Below, piece after piece: positions 50,410 to 60,836 of a stretch of 64,000 bases of DNA (the first letter of the stretch is position 1; every line of letters begins with the position of its first letter). The notes below the pieces were generated by a model that ran no database searches, had not been told where the DNA came from, and worked only from the letters and a program-made list of their open reading frames with translations. The DNA is from Desulfurococcales archaeon (GTDB lineage Archaea; Thermoproteota; Thermoprotei_A; Sulfolobales; NBVN01): contig WAKQ01000017.1 in the NCBI GenBank assembly GCA_015523295.1, forward strand, positions 62,001 to 126,000, in the 5' to 3' direction. The position numbers and the translations under genes were made by a program.

Positions 50410-51692
50410 CCTAAACGACCACCCGTCTCTTGATAATCATTATCCAATCTTATATACCCAGCTACCAATCCTCCTATGGGGCCACGGTAAGGCGTCAATA
50501 TCTTAATAAGGACATTATCCCCCCTTATAGATACATCCTTTATAATCCCCACACCTACCTCCTCCAAATCTCCATTAAATATTCCAACAAGACATCCCTT
50601 GAAGCGATCTTTTGAGATGAAATTAACTTTAAACCCATAGTCACTGACGAATATATTCTCACCATAACCCTCTATAACGACATTAATGATATCCCCGAAA
50701 ACAGAGGCGTAGGTTATTTTATCCTTTATAATATCTAGCGCCGGTACTCTCTTAATTAGTTCCTGTATATCTACCCTCATACCTCCGAAAACCTTAGACT
50801 TTAGCAAACCGATTCTACTTAAGTCCACCTGCCTAACGACCGAATCACTAAAATATCTACGGTATGATTCCCTTCTAAGTAGTTTTCTAGCCTCCCTATC
50901 CCTAGCTCTAACATTCTTAGGCCTGTCCGCTAGGAGGATATCAACTTGCCTTCTTACGGATGAAACTACTGTTTCATAGAGATCCTTGTCGGTGACTACT
51001 ACATGAGTAGGTTTGATCCGCCGTAAAATCTCCAGCTTGTGCCTCAAAGCTAACGAGCTTTTGACCCATCCGTCAGTGTTAATAATTATCATACCAGGAG
51101 AGGGATCCCTTCGGGCAATGTTAATTAAGTCACATATAGCACCAAGTATCTCTTCCCTACACTGAGATGGAGTAATACACCCTACAAACCTTAATTTGTC
51201 AAAACCTAAGCCTCTCTGCCACGTAAAGATCCTCTTAACCCTAACCATTGCTACAGTCCCTGGAATTGCCAAATCTTCTTGGCCTACGTCAGCTTCTACA
51301 AGGTATACAGGATTACCTCTCTGGATGAAGTAATTACTAATGAAAGCCGTGAGCGTGGTCTTTCCCGACTCAACAGGACCCAAAACTAGAACCACAGGCT
51401 TGCTTCTCCCATCTTTATAGAACTTCCAAACACGTTCGGCTATCACAGTCCAGCATCTAATCAGTTCATAACCTTCCTCATTCCTGACAATACTTCCATC
51501 CTCACCTAAAACGACTTCAACTTCAGCATAACCTATTCCTAGAACATCATAACTTCTATATTTATGAATCACTACTGACTCTCCTTCAATATATTCAGCC
51601 CCCACAAGCAGTATCTTACCTTTCTTCACTGTAAGGCGGGCAGGTCCTGAAACCGTTATAGTCTCGCCTTTACTGATACTTAACGTCACCAT
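50397..51692 (-). CDS. Clp1/Grc3-type polynucleotide 5'-hydroxyl kinase
   Basis: VLVLGPVESGKTTLTAFISNYF, EADVGQEDLAIPG, INTDGWV. Confidence 0.9.
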   Translation of the reverse strand: MVTLSISKGETITVSGPARLTVKKGKILLVGAEYIEGESVVIHKYRSYDVLGIGYAEVEVVLGEDGSIVRNEEGYELIRCWTVIAERVWKFYKDGRSKPVVLVLGPVESGKTTLTAFISNYFIQRGNPVYLVEADVGQEDLAIPGTVAMVRVKRIFTWQRGLGFDKLRFVGCITPSQCREEILGAICDLINIARRDPSPGMIIINTDGWVKSSLALRHKLEILRRIKPTHVVVTDKDLYETVVSSVRRQVDILLADRPKNVRARDREARKLLRRESYRRYFSDSVVRQVDLSRIGLLKSKVFGGMRVDIQELIKRVPALDIIKDKITYASVFGDIINVVIEGYGENIFVSDYGFKVNFISKDRFKGCLVGIFNGDLEEVGVGIIKDVSIRGDNVLIKILTPYRGPIGGLVAGYIRLDNDYQETGGRLGCDI

Positions 51693-51734
51693 ACGGGATC
51701 ACTTTAAAAGACTGACATTTCCTAATAATACGTA

Positions 51735-52586
51735 ATGAGCCAATCGAACGATATGAGTAATATATGTAGGGACGCACATAGGATACTCAAAAACACGTTA
51801 CGCGAAGTGCGGTTGTCAAAAAGACATGGCCAACATCTAACTCGCGACTGTAGTATAGGATATACCTTCAGTAAGGTTCTCAAGGAGATTGGCGCTCTAA
51901 ACTGTTTGGAGATAGGTGCTGGCCCAGGCATTCTCACTCTCTTTCTAGCTAGCACTGTCAAACAGCTAATAGCAGTAGAGCTAGACCTTAAACTCCTAAG
52001 GTACCTGGAGCATTACACTAAGCATTTATATAATGTCCATCCTGTGGGAGGTGATGGAATAAGCATTATGAATAGCAGTATAAGGCTCGATACAGTAGCT
52101 TCTAACACTCCTTATTACATTACCGCCCCGTTGGTGATAACATTCATCAAATCACCATTAAAGAAAGCGGTGTTAATGCTACAGAAAGAAGTGGCAGAGA
52201 GGCTAATATCGCCAGCCGGTACGAGGAAGTATGGCAGGATAACTGCATTCGTAAACACTTTCGCTGAAGTTAAAAAAATTGCTGACTTCTCTCCCATCTC
52301 CTTTACTCCACAACCTGAAGTTGGTTCATCGCTGGTCGTCATCCTCAAACGTCTTCAGTGGAATGAGGAATTCAGTTTATATGAAGAAATGCTGAGGTTC
52401 TTATTCACCCAGAGAAGGAAGGTCGCCTCTAAAGTCTTCAACAATTTCTTGAAGAGGCAAGGGCTTAAAGAAGTTGACCTCAAATTCCTTAGAGGGAGAA
52501 GAGTTTATCAGTTAAATGTTGATGACCTGCTGAGGCTTTACGAGTTCGTTAAAGATTCTAAAGATTTAAATCAAGCTACGGAGTAG
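51735..52586 (+). CDS. ksgA: KsgA/Dim1-family rRNA adenine dimethyltransferase
   Basis: KRHGQHLTRD, LEIGAGPGILTLFLA, NTPYYI, LMLQKEVAERL, FTPQPEVGSSLV. Confidence 0.9.
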   Translation: MSQSNDMSNICRDAHRILKNTLREVRLSKRHGQHLTRDCSIGYTFSKVLKEIGALNCLEIGAGPGILTLFLASTVKQLIAVELDLKLLRYLEHYTKHLYNVHPVGGDGISIMNSSIRLDTVASNTPYYITAPLVITFIKSPLKKAVLMLQKEVAERLISPAGTRKYGRITAFVNTFAEVKKIADFSPISFTPQPEVGSSLVVILKRLQWNEEFSLYEEMLRFLFTQRRKVASKVFNNFLKRQGLKEVDLKFLRGRRVYQLNVDDLLRLYEFVKDSKDLNQATE

Positions 52587-52590
52587 CAAA

Positions 52591-53250
52591 CTATCTCTTA
52601 AGGGCAATATTTAATGCTGCATAAACATCACCGCCTATCCTCCCTGGCCTAGAAGAAAGCCGGGATGAGGCAAACGGGTTCAATAGATTTGTCCCTTTTT
52701 CACTAATGAGGATAACATTGTAAGGAAAGTCAACCTTAGATAACTCTTTCAGGAGAGACTCTACCATAGCTATAACCTTCTCATCAGAGGAGCGACCAAC
52801 TTTAATGACTACTTTCCTTGGCTGAATATCTGAAACCAGCGAACGTAAATCCTCCAGTAACTGCATTGCTTTCCTTCTGTATCCATGTGCTACTACGATA
52901 TCATCAGCTAACACTATATATGCATAACAGTCCCCTGGATCAATGCCTACTGTCAGTGCTTGCACTTCTTCTTTGCCAAGTAGAGCAAGTGCTGTGCGAT
53001 TAATGTTACCTTCATTAACCAAGAAAGTTTTATCTGCCTTGGCTCTAGTATTCCCCTTACATTCTAAATCCACTACAAGTATTGAAGCGTTAACCTCTCT
53101 CTTCAGGAATTTAGGGACGGAATATTCGATATGTAGATAGTTAGCTATATCAATAAATTTTCTGAAGAGCCTGGGATCACATATAGCTACGACGATATTA
53201 TGTTTGGGCATTACATTCATGTTCATCATATTAAAGTACCTAAACAGCAT
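52591..53250 (-). CDS. Predicted RNase H/RuvC-fold protein
   Basis: LTVGIDPGDCYAYIVLADD, RKVVIKVG, terminal RIGGDVYAALNIALK; true start may be 53211. Confidence 0.55.
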   Translation of the reverse strand: MLFRYFNMMNMNVMPKHNIVVAICDPRLFRKFIDIANYLHIEYSVPKFLKREVNASILVVDLECKGNTRAKADKTFLVNEGNINRTALALLGKEEVQALTVGIDPGDCYAYIVLADDIVVAHGYRRKAMQLLEDLRSLVSDIQPRKVVIKVGRSSDEKVIAMVESLLKELSKVDFPYNVILISEKGTNLLNPFASSRLSSRPGRIGGDVYAALNIALKR

Positions 53251-53311
53251 TTAACGATTCCACCATAATGCTAAAAACATGGCTGCAGGACTAACTGATC
53301 AAGGGCGGTAA

Positions 53312-53884
53312 TTGATTATGGGAGGAGAGCTGATTTTGACGATGTTAAATCTGTGGAACTTAGTACTTAAGGCCTTTATAGCTTTTCTCCCAGCCCTAGT
53401 AGGTAATGCAGCACCCTTAGTTTCACGAAATCTTCTCCGGGGGAAAAAGCTCACACCCATAGATGGTGGTAGAAGGTTGAAGGACGGACAACACATCTTC
53501 GGTGAGAACAAGAGTTGGGAGGGTTTTATAGCGGGGGTAGTTTCAGGCCTATTAATAGGGCTGTTGTATTTCCTGTTGTTTAATAACGCATTATGGATTG
53601 TTATTGGATTTCTCATGGGCTTAGGGGCTATGATTGGCGATCTCCTGAATTCCTTTGTAAAGAGAAGACTAAAAATAAAACCAGGTGAGCCTTTTATTCC
53701 GTGGGATCAGCTATCCTTTCTCTATATAGCCTTCCTATTCATTTATCCGTTAGAAATAATTAATGTCTCTGCACCTAAGATTACCTTAGTAGATCTAGCT
53801 ATTGCAACATATTTAGTACTTATCCTTCATCCCCTCACTAACCTCATTGCCTACTGGCTCCGATTGAAGGACAGGCCTTGGTGA
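53312..53884 (+). CDS. carS: CDP-archaeol synthase (CarS)
   Basis: PIDGGRRLKDGQHIFGENKSWEGFIAGV, GLGAMIGDLLNSFVKRRLKIKPGEPFIPWDQL. Confidence 0.92.
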   Translation: MIMGGELILTMLNLWNLVLKAFIAFLPALVGNAAPLVSRNLLRGKKLTPIDGGRRLKDGQHIFGENKSWEGFIAGVVSGLLIGLLYFLLFNNALWIVIGFLMGLGAMIGDLLNSFVKRRLKIKPGEPFIPWDQLSFLYIAFLFIYPLEIINVSAPKITLVDLAIATYLVLILHPLTNLIAYWLRLKDRPW

Positions 53885-53889
53885 CTTCA

Positions 53890-54063
53890 TCAGCCTTTCT
53901 TTCCAGAGGCTAGATTCTTCATCAGCAACCTGTATCTTACGTACTTGTCTAGAGGTGAAAACCTAGCTGGATGAGCAACAACTGTTGGAGTCCCGCAAAC
54001 AGGGCATTTATCTTTTAGGGTGTAGCGATGACATTTAGGGCATTTTCTAAGCAGAAATCTCAT
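53890..54063 (-). CDS. nop10: Nop10 (H/ACA RNP component), absent from ORF track
   Basis: Manual translation MRFLLRKCPKCHRYTLKDKCPVCGTPTVVAHPARFSPLDKYVRYRLLMKNLASGKKG*; TAATG overlap with aIF2a. Confidence 0.95.
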   Translation of the reverse strand: MRFLLRKCPKCHRYTLKDKCPVCGTPTVVAHPARFSPLDKYVRYRLLMKNLASGKKG

Positions 54064-54872
54064 TAGCGTTTCTCCCTCTGGTACGAGAATACAACATTGC
54101 TCCTCTTAGAGAGCTTCTGTACCCCATCTATATACGCTGATAGAACCTTCTCAGCTCTTTTATAGTCGCTTGAAATAACCTCAACCCTATATCTTGGCGC
54201 CCCGATAGTGTAGACCCTTACATTAGTATCACCTTGAAGGTCAACATTCTTCAATGGGTCTGTAAGAACCTTCCTAATCCTCTCGACACCATCAGGTAGC
54301 AAAGTCCATAGAGTTACGATCCCCCTTATTTTTATTTTCTTGATCTTGATATGCTTTCTAATCTCTTCCATGAGTGGCTCTATCCAGTCCTCAGATACAT
54401 CCGCTTCCCTCAGAGCATCGGGCCCCCGATAGGCAGCTTCCTCGAATCCCAAGTATATTTCCCCGTAATGATCCTCAAGCGGCCATCCAACTTCTTCGTA
54501 TGCATCGTCTAGCGTCCTACCTAACTTTTTAGCCACGATCTCTAGAAGTTTTTCAGCCCTTTGCGCTCTCTTGAACTCAAGCATTTTCCTTCTCTGTTCA
54601 GTTGAATTGACTCTCTTCATTGAAACGTCGATATGCTCCCTTCTCCTGTCAATTCTTATAACCTTAACAACCACCTTCTGGCCTTCACGCACAAAGTCCT
54701 TAATATCCCTCACCCATTTAGAGCTGACCTCAGACCATGGCAGGTATGCTTCTTTACCTCCATATTCATCTAAATCTAAATAAGCTCCGTAATCAAAGAC
54801 CTTCCTAACAGTGCCAATAACTAACTCACCAACGTGTGGAAGCTTACTTCTTTTTCTTACCAAAATATTCAC
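54063..54872 (-). CDS. Translation initiation factor aIF2 alpha
   Basis: S1 domain: PHVGELVIGTVRKVFDYGAYLDLDEYGGKEAYLPWSEVS. Confidence 0.96.
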   Translation of the reverse strand: MNILVRKRSKLPHVGELVIGTVRKVFDYGAYLDLDEYGGKEAYLPWSEVSSKWVRDIKDFVREGQKVVVKVIRIDRRREHIDVSMKRVNSTEQRRKMLEFKRAQRAEKLLEIVAKKLGRTLDDAYEEVGWPLEDHYGEIYLGFEEAAYRGPDALREADVSEDWIEPLMEEIRKHIKIKKIKIRGIVTLWTLLPDGVERIRKVLTDPLKNVDLQGDTNVRVYTIGAPRYRVEVISSDYKRAEKVLSAYIDGVQKLSKRSNVVFSYQREKR

Positions 54873-54899
54873 CCTGTAGGCTTACTCTTTTTGAAGCTA

Positions 54900-55097
54900 T
54901 TATCCAAGAATTTTTACTACCTCACCCAGGATTTTAGCCTTCCCACCTGTTGGCTGGACTAACAACCTGCCACAGACTAAACACCTAACTGGAAAAGTTG
55001 CATGATCGAAGATCACTTGCTCATTCCCGCAAGAGGGACACCTAACTTTTATGAATCTTGACTTAGGCATCGGAATAAGTACCTTCCTCTTCTTCAT
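54900..55097 (-). CDS. rps27e: 30S ribosomal protein S27e
   Basis: [38 protein letters not shown]. Confidence 0.96.
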   Translation of the reverse strand: MKKRKVLIPMPKSRFIKVRCPSCGNEQVIFDHATFPVRCLVCGRLLVQPTGGKAKILGEVVKILG

Positions 55098-55384
55098 TAT
55101 CTGACCACCTCCACTAGCTCGGCCTTCTTAAGTCTTAAACCTCTTCTATGTGTAATATACCCACATTGGGTACACTTCAACTTCAGCACTACCTTCTTAG
55201 TCACTTTAGCGAACCTTTTCTGCTCTGGTTTTCTCTTGCTTCCATAGCCCTTGTTTTTTCTCTCGTACCTTCTCTGCCCTTCTGCTAAAGCCCTTCTTTT
55301 ACCACCTTTGTAGATCATCACCGTATGAATTGTATGGGTTCCGCACCTTGGACAGTAGGTTCTTATTCTCTTAGGTATCTTCAT
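55097..55384 (-). CDS. rpl44e: 50S ribosomal protein L44e
   Basis: [56 protein letters not shown]. Confidence 0.97.
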   Translation of the reverse strand: MKIPKRIRTYCPRCGTHTIHTVMIYKGGKRRALAEGQRRYERKNKGYGSKRKPEQKRFAKVTKKVVLKLKCTQCGYITHRRGLRLKKAELVEVVR

Positions 55385-55431
55385 CTTCCAAACCTCTGAT
55401 TTTAGCTCTAGTTCGTAAAGCCTAAATACTT

Positions 55432-55719
55432 TTACCTCCCACTTAATATCCTCTTCCTCTCCTCCTCAGACCTAACCTTAACTATACCTAAAGAGACGGC
55501 GCAGCTAACACAATAGCATTTCCTAACCGGGTATCTTGCAATTATAGCACCTTTCTTTTCTAGCTCAGCAGCTAATTGAGGATCAACCGGTGAATACCAC
55601 CTCGTAACACAAATTGCCTTATCCTCAGGCACTAACCTTCCACAGCTATCACATTGAATCATCTTTACTGAGCCTTTGCCACCTTTATGCCTTCCCCTAT
55701 TTTCCCTCTTTTTAGGCAT
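55432..55719 (-). CDS. rps26e: 30S ribosomal protein S26e
   Basis: [36 protein letters not shown]...[15 protein letters not shown]. Confidence 0.95.
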   Translation of the reverse strand: MPKKRENRGRHKGGKGSVKMIQCDSCGRLVPEDKAICVTRWYSPVDPQLAAELEKKGAIIARYPVRKCYCVSCAVSLGIVKVRSEEERKRILSGR

Positions 55720-55846
55720 CCTAACACACCTAAACCTCGCTACCGGTTACGCTTTTAACTTTTACTTAGCAAGTTATTATATTCATTGCCCCTAAAGATT
55801 CTCCAAACATTAAAGGACATCATAAAATAATGAAATAATGTAAACT

Positions 55847-57295
55847 CTAGTACTTGTTGGCGAGCCTTAAGTAAGCTACTGCCTTATGCCCGCAAAGAGG
55901 ACACTTCTCATTGGCTGGAACTTCATAAGGGTCTAATGGGGTTCCCAAGACATCAGCGTTGAGCACCTCAGCGAGCTTTTCAGCGCATTCTGGTTTACCA
56001 CACCAAGGCATTTCGACAACACCGCCCCCTCTCAGATGCTTTCTCGCCAATTGGACATTATTCGTCCTAAGAATTCTTTCTCGGAAAGCCCCCCAGGCTC
56101 TATTCTTTAAGTTATTATCGATAGCCTCCCCCAGCCCCTTTAGTCTATCCACGAGCTCTTCTCTAGGAACTTTCTCTCTAGCTCTGAGATCTCTTCGAAA
56201 AACAGTGACGTGGCCTTCCTTAACCTCTCTAGGCCCTATCTCAATCCTTAAGGGAACCCCCCTTAACTCCCATATGTTAAACTTCTCGCCGGGAGTTATA
56301 TCATCTCTTAAATCCACATACTCTCTAAGACCGGCTTTCTTAAGGCATTCACCCAATTTTATGGCTTCATTAACAACATATTTTTTAACATTATCCCCAC
56401 CAGCAGGTATTGGAATTACAACCACTTGTATGGGGGCCACCCTAAAGGGCAGCACAAGCCCTTTCTTATCACCATGTACAGCTAGAAGAGTAGCTATCAC
56501 ACGTTCCGAGATCCCGTAGGAGGTCTGCCATGCATAATCAATACTTTGATCCTTCTTCTGTATCCAGACCTCAAAAGCCTTGGTGAAGTTCTGACCTAGA
56601 TTATGCACCGTACCTATCTGCAACATCTTACCATCAGGCATCATAGCATCAAACGCAATAGTGTATATTGCACCAGCGAACTTATCCCATTCAGGCCTCT
56701 TAGAAACCAAGTAAGGTATCCCTAACTCGTCAAAGAAACGCCTGTAAATGTCTATGGCCTCCCTTACCTGCCTTTCAGCATCAGTAAAATCTTCATGTAA
56801 AGTGTGCGCCTCCTTAAAAGTAGTTACTTCCCTAACCCTCAGCATAGCCCTTGTAGCTTTAGTCTCATATCTAAAAATACTGACGACTTGATAGTATTTT
56901 TTAGGCAATTGCTTGTAGCTCTTAACCCAGTAGGATTCCATATAAGATAGAGGCGTCTCACTGGTGGGCCTCAACGCCAACTTAACGTCCAAGGGTTGAA
57001 GACCTCCGTGAGTGACCCAATAGACCTCATTCTCGAATCCTTTAACGTGTTCAGATTCCTTAGCTAGTATGTTTTCCGGAATTAGAAGTGGAAGCAGTAT
57101 TTCCTCATGACCTGTAGAATCCAGTAAACTTCTCAATAATTCAACCACGTTCCTTCTAATCTTGAAACCGTATGGCAACCACACTCCCATGCCTTTTGCT
57201 GGATATCTCCCATAGTCATATACTTCAGCCTCTTCTAGCACCCAGTCCAGCCATTGACCAAATTCTTTACCTAGATCTCGATAGATACAGCACAT
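55847..57295 (-). CDS. proS: Prolyl-tRNA synthetase
   Basis: [45 protein letters not shown]. Confidence 0.97.
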   Translation of the reverse strand: MCCIYRDLGKEFGQWLDWVLEEAEVYDYGRYPAKGMGVWLPYGFKIRRNVVELLRSLLDSTGHEEILLPLLIPENILAKESEHVKGFENEVYWVTHGGLQPLDVKLALRPTSETPLSYMESYWVKSYKQLPKKYYQVVSIFRYETKATRAMLRVREVTTFKEAHTLHEDFTDAERQVREAIDIYRRFFDELGIPYLVSKRPEWDKFAGAIYTIAFDAMMPDGKMLQIGTVHNLGQNFTKAFEVWIQKKDQSIDYAWQTSYGISERVIATLLAVHGDKKGLVLPFRVAPIQVVVIPIPAGGDNVKKYVVNEAIKLGECLKKAGLREYVDLRDDITPGEKFNIWELRGVPLRIEIGPREVKEGHVTVFRRDLRAREKVPREELVDRLKGLGEAIDNNLKNRAWGAFRERILRTNNVQLARKHLRGGGVVEMPWCGKPECAEKLAEVLNADVLGTPLDPYEVPANEKCPLCGHKAVAYLRLANKY

Positions 57296-57408
57296 CCAAT
57301 ATCAGCCCTAAAGGATTAGAGAAGCCCCGTGTTTTATATGCTTATACATCTTGAACATCTACCGGAAAGAAAACCTTAATTAACCCACATTCCTAAACCC
57401 TTTATGGT

Positions 57409-57503
57409 GCCGCGGTAGTATAGCCCGGCCCAGTATGCGGGCCTGTCGAGGTTATGCCCGCAGCAAGCCCGTGACCCGGGTTCAAATCCCGGCCGCGGCG
57501 CCA
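57409..57503 (+). tRNA. tRNA-Asp(GTC), CCA encoded, 17-nt intron at 37/38 (57449..57465)
   Basis: Acceptor GCCGCGG/CCGCGGC, anticodon stem CGGGC/GCCCG, T arm CCGGG-TTCAAAT-CCCGG, GCCA end; BHB helix CTGT/GCAG. Confidence 0.95.
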
Positions 57504-57628
57504 ACTACCCTTACATCTAATAACGAAAGAGATTATTCCAGAGCAAGAACCATGGGCTTATACTATATATAGTCCCTCATAAATTTTATCAGAAATTATT
57601 TATTAGAGCTTTCTCGAATACCTTTTAG

Positions 57629-58042
57629 GTGTTACGCGTGAGCACAATGTATGCAGAATTAGGAGGTTTAAAAACAGGAAACTTCATAGTCATTGATGGA
57701 GAGCCCTGCAGGATTGTCGAGATAAGCAAGGCAAAAACAGGGAAGCATGGCAGTGCTAAAGCCCATGTGGTGGCGATAGGAATCTTTAGCGGCAATAAGA
57801 AGACGCTTGTCGCTCCCGTAAGTCAGAGAGTTGAGGTGCCAATAATTAATAAACGAACAGGGCAGGTTATTGCCTTAACTGGGAACTCTGTGCAAATAAT
57901 GGATCTTGAGACCTATGAGACTCTTGAGGTAGAGATGCCTGCAGAAGAAGAAATTAAGAGTAAACTTCAACCAGGTGCTGAAGTTGAGTACTGGGAGGTT
58001 ATGGGGAAAAGGAAAATAATGCGTGTATTGAAGACAGCTTAG
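57629..58042 (+). CDS. Translation initiation factor aIF5A
   Basis: [21 protein letters not shown] hypusination region. Confidence 0.97.
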   Translation: MLRVSTMYAELGGLKTGNFIVIDGEPCRIVEISKAKTGKHGSAKAHVVAIGIFSGNKKTLVAPVSQRVEVPIINKRTGQVIALTGNSVQIMDLETYETLEVEMPAEEEIKSKLQPGAEVEYWEVMGKRKIMRVLKTA

Positions 58043-58162
58043 TAAATAGATTATTGATAACGTTCTCCACAATACCGAAAACAATTTTTGAAGTTCTCGA
58101 AATCTTATACACCTCAAATATGATTAATAAGGTCCTTGCGAAGGATAACCGTTGGGAAACAG

Positions 58163-59503
58163 ATGAAGGGCTTGGAAAGGTTAAGATATGCAATTGCCTC
58201 CTTCATAAAGGGAGGAGGAAAATATGAGGATGCTGTCAATAACTTCATCAGAGACCTTCAAAAAGCGTTGATAACTGCTGATGTGAATGTGAGGGTGGTT
58301 ATAGACCTCACTAAGAAGATAAAAGAGAAAGCACTAGAAAGCGAGCCTCCTCCAGGTGTTCTAAGAAGGGAATGGTTCGTTAAAATAGTATATGACAGCC
58401 TTGTGGAATTATTTGGGGGAGAGTCCCCAGAGATCTATCCTACAAAGCTACCTTGGACCATAATGCTAGTAGGCGTTCAGGGCACAGGGAAAACAACGAC
58501 AGCAGGTAAGCTAGCGAATTTCTATAAGAAGAGAGGGTACAGGGTAGGCCTAGTCACTACTGACACCTATAGGCCAGCAGCTTATGATCAGTTAAAGCAA
58601 ATTTCGGAGCAGATAGGTGTCCCCTTCTATGGTGAGAAAGGGGGGAAGGATCCAGTAAAGATTGCTAAGAGGGGAATCGAGTTCCTGAAGAACAGAGGAG
58701 TTAACGTGATTATCGTGGATACTGCAGGACGCCATGGTTATGGAGATGAAGAATACCTTCTTAAGGAGATGGAAGACCTAGCCAAAGCGCTTAAGCCGGA
58801 CGAGGTAATGCTAGTTATCGATGCCTACCTAGGCCAGAAAGCCTATGACCTTGCAAAGAAGTTCCATGAGAAGGCCCCCATAGGATCGATAACCATTACT
58901 AAGCTTGACGGGACTGCTAAAGGCGGAGGCGCTATCTCCGCAGTTTCTGCTACTGGGGCAAGAATAAAGTTTATTGGAGATGGAGAGAAAATCGATGACA
59001 TAGAACCTTTCAATCCACGTAAGTTCGTGTCTAGAGTGTTGGGGCTAGGTGATCTTGAAACACTCCTGGAAAAATTTAAGGCCTTGGAAGAAAGCGAGAA
59101 CCTTGAAAAGAGATGGGAGAAAGCCCTTCTTACTGGAAGATTGACTTTACGCGACCTATACGCGCAGATAAAATCTTTGAAAAAACTCGGCCCTCTAAGG
59201 AAGGTTTTGCAGATGATCCCAGGGCTTTCCCTGATGCCTATAGACGAAAGTAAGCTTCAGGTGTCTGAAGATAAAATGGATAAATGGCTGCATATTATGG
59301 ACTCCATGACCTACTCAGAACTCGACAACCCTCATATAATAGACAGAAGCAGAATAAGGAGAATAGCACGTGGTTCAGGTACCTCACCCGAGGAGGTTAA
59401 AGAACTACTGAACTACTACGAAAATACTAAAAGAATGTTAAAAACGATGAAAAGGAAAAAGTCATTACTTAAGAGATTAGGTGCCGGCGGTGTATTCAGT
59501 TAA
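58163..59503 (+). CDS. srp54: Signal recognition particle protein SRP54
   Basis: MKGLERLRYAIASFIKGGGKYED, VGVQGTGKTTTAGKLA, DTAGRHGYGDEE, C-terminal M domain; track ORF extends upstream to a TTG at 58136. Confidence 0.97.
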   Translation: MKGLERLRYAIASFIKGGGKYEDAVNNFIRDLQKALITADVNVRVVIDLTKKIKEKALESEPPPGVLRREWFVKIVYDSLVELFGGESPEIYPTKLPWTIMLVGVQGTGKTTTAGKLANFYKKRGYRVGLVTTDTYRPAAYDQLKQISEQIGVPFYGEKGGKDPVKIAKRGIEFLKNRGVNVIIVDTAGRHGYGDEEYLLKEMEDLAKALKPDEVMLVIDAYLGQKAYDLAKKFHEKAPIGSITITKLDGTAKGGGAISAVSATGARIKFIGDGEKIDDIEPFNPRKFVSRVLGLGDLETLLEKFKALEESENLEKRWEKALLTGRLTLRDLYAQIKSLKKLGPLRKVLQMIPGLSLMPIDESKLQVSEDKMDKWLHIMDSMTYSELDNPHIIDRSRIRRIARGSGTSPEEVKELLNYYENTKRMLKTMKRKKSLLKRLGAGGVFS

Positions 59504-59522
59504 TGGTCCCAGACGAGTGATT

Positions 59523-60803
59523 ATGGAAAAGGTTAAAGAGATTCTTCTCGAGCACTCACTCTGTGATAGATGCTTAGGCAGGCTTTTCGCCTCTTACGGC
59601 CTAGGACTGAGCAACGCTCTTAGAGGAAGGGCCTTAAAAACTGCCTTAGCCATGCAAATCCACAAGGAAATTATGGAAGGTAATACAGAGGAAATCGAGC
59701 ACCTCAGAAAAATTGCTGAAAACGGTGGAAGAGTCTTTGACGAGCTGGCTAGGAGATATGTAGGCTATGTAACTCATAAAAAATGCGAAATCTGCAATGG
59801 TCATCTCGACAGTCTCCTTGGTAAACTAGCTCTAAGAGCATATAATGAGCTGAGCAAGTATGAAGGTAAGAGTTTTCTTGTCGGCGTTAAGAAAGGCTCA
59901 CAAATCGCTTTAAAGGAAAGAAGAATTGCAGAACTTTATGGACTGACTTCATGGGAATCTGTGGCTAGAGAAGTTAAGAGAGAGGTGGGGAAAAGGCTTC
60001 AATCACTTACAGACATGAATCCAGACTTCAGATACCCTGACCTAATAATCGTAATAGATCTAGACCTGAGAAAAGTGTTTGTAGAACCCACGCCCTTACA
60101 CCTACTCGGTTCCTATGTTAAATTAGGTAGATTCATAACTCAGATGCTTTGGATAGGCAAGAAAGGAAGGAATTATTCCTTCTCAGTCGAGGAGTCGGTA
60201 AGGAAAATCCTCCCCCTATTTAAGGGGGAGGACTTGCTCTTCCATGCGTCAGGGAGGGAGGATGCCGATGCTAGAATGCTAGGTGATGGGAGACCCTTAA
60301 TTCTTGAAGTTAAGCGACCTGTTAAGCGGTCTGTAAAGTTTTCAAAGATCGAGGAAAAAGCCAGTTCACCTCCTTGGGTTCTCCTCAAGATAGATAAGGT
60401 TGTGAAGCCTGAGTATGTCAGACGTATTAAGAGTGATGTTAAAAGAAAGATTTACAGAGCAATAGTTATCTCCTACGATGGCTTCGATGAGGAAGATATT
60501 TACAAGATAAAGGAAAGCTTCAGTAATCGGGTTATATCTCAGAAAACCCCTAGGAGAGTGTTAAGGAGGAGAAAGGATATTGTTCGCTTCCGGAAGGTAT
60601 ATGAGGTTGATGGCATGCTTTTACATAAGAACATTGCAGAATTTATAATTCACTGTGATGGAGGACTTTACGTCAAGGAGCTGATACATGGCGATGAGGG
60701 AAGAACTACGCCCTCCTTCGCTGAGATGTTGAATAAGGCTTTAGAGGTAGCCTTTCTGGATGTCTTAAAGCATGAAGAGTTTGAGGTTGCTAGCACCTCT
60801 TAA
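59523..60803 (+). CDS. pus10: tRNA pseudouridine synthase Pus10
   Basis: CDRCLGRLFASYGLGLSNALRGRALK, FHASGREDADARMLGDGRPLILEVKRP; ORF extends upstream to 59481. Confidence 0.93.
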   Translation: MEKVKEILLEHSLCDRCLGRLFASYGLGLSNALRGRALKTALAMQIHKEIMEGNTEEIEHLRKIAENGGRVFDELARRYVGYVTHKKCEICNGHLDSLLGKLALRAYNELSKYEGKSFLVGVKKGSQIALKERRIAELYGLTSWESVAREVKREVGKRLQSLTDMNPDFRYPDLIIVIDLDLRKVFVEPTPLHLLGSYVKLGRFITQMLWIGKKGRNYSFSVEESVRKILPLFKGEDLLFHASGREDADARMLGDGRPLILEVKRPVKRSVKFSKIEEKASSPPWVLLKIDKVVKPEYVRRIKSDVKRKIYRAIVISYDGFDEEDIYKIKESFSNRVISQKTPRRVLRRRKDIVRFRKVYEVDGMLLHKNIAEFIIHCDGGLYVKELIHGDEGRTTPSFAEMLNKALEVAFLDVLKHEEFEVASTS

Positions 60804-60836
60804 ATGTTTATAAGGATATGGAGAACCTAAGCTTAG

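Noticed and set aside
53885-53940. Two CTGATGA motifs on the minus strand near the nop10 3' end
   Set aside because: They lie in or at the end of the Nop10 coding frame and lack a D box at proper spacing.
57562-57573. Palindrome ACTATATATAGT between tRNA-Asp and aIF5A
   Set aside because: AT-alternating sequence consistent with a TATA element or chance; no independent support.
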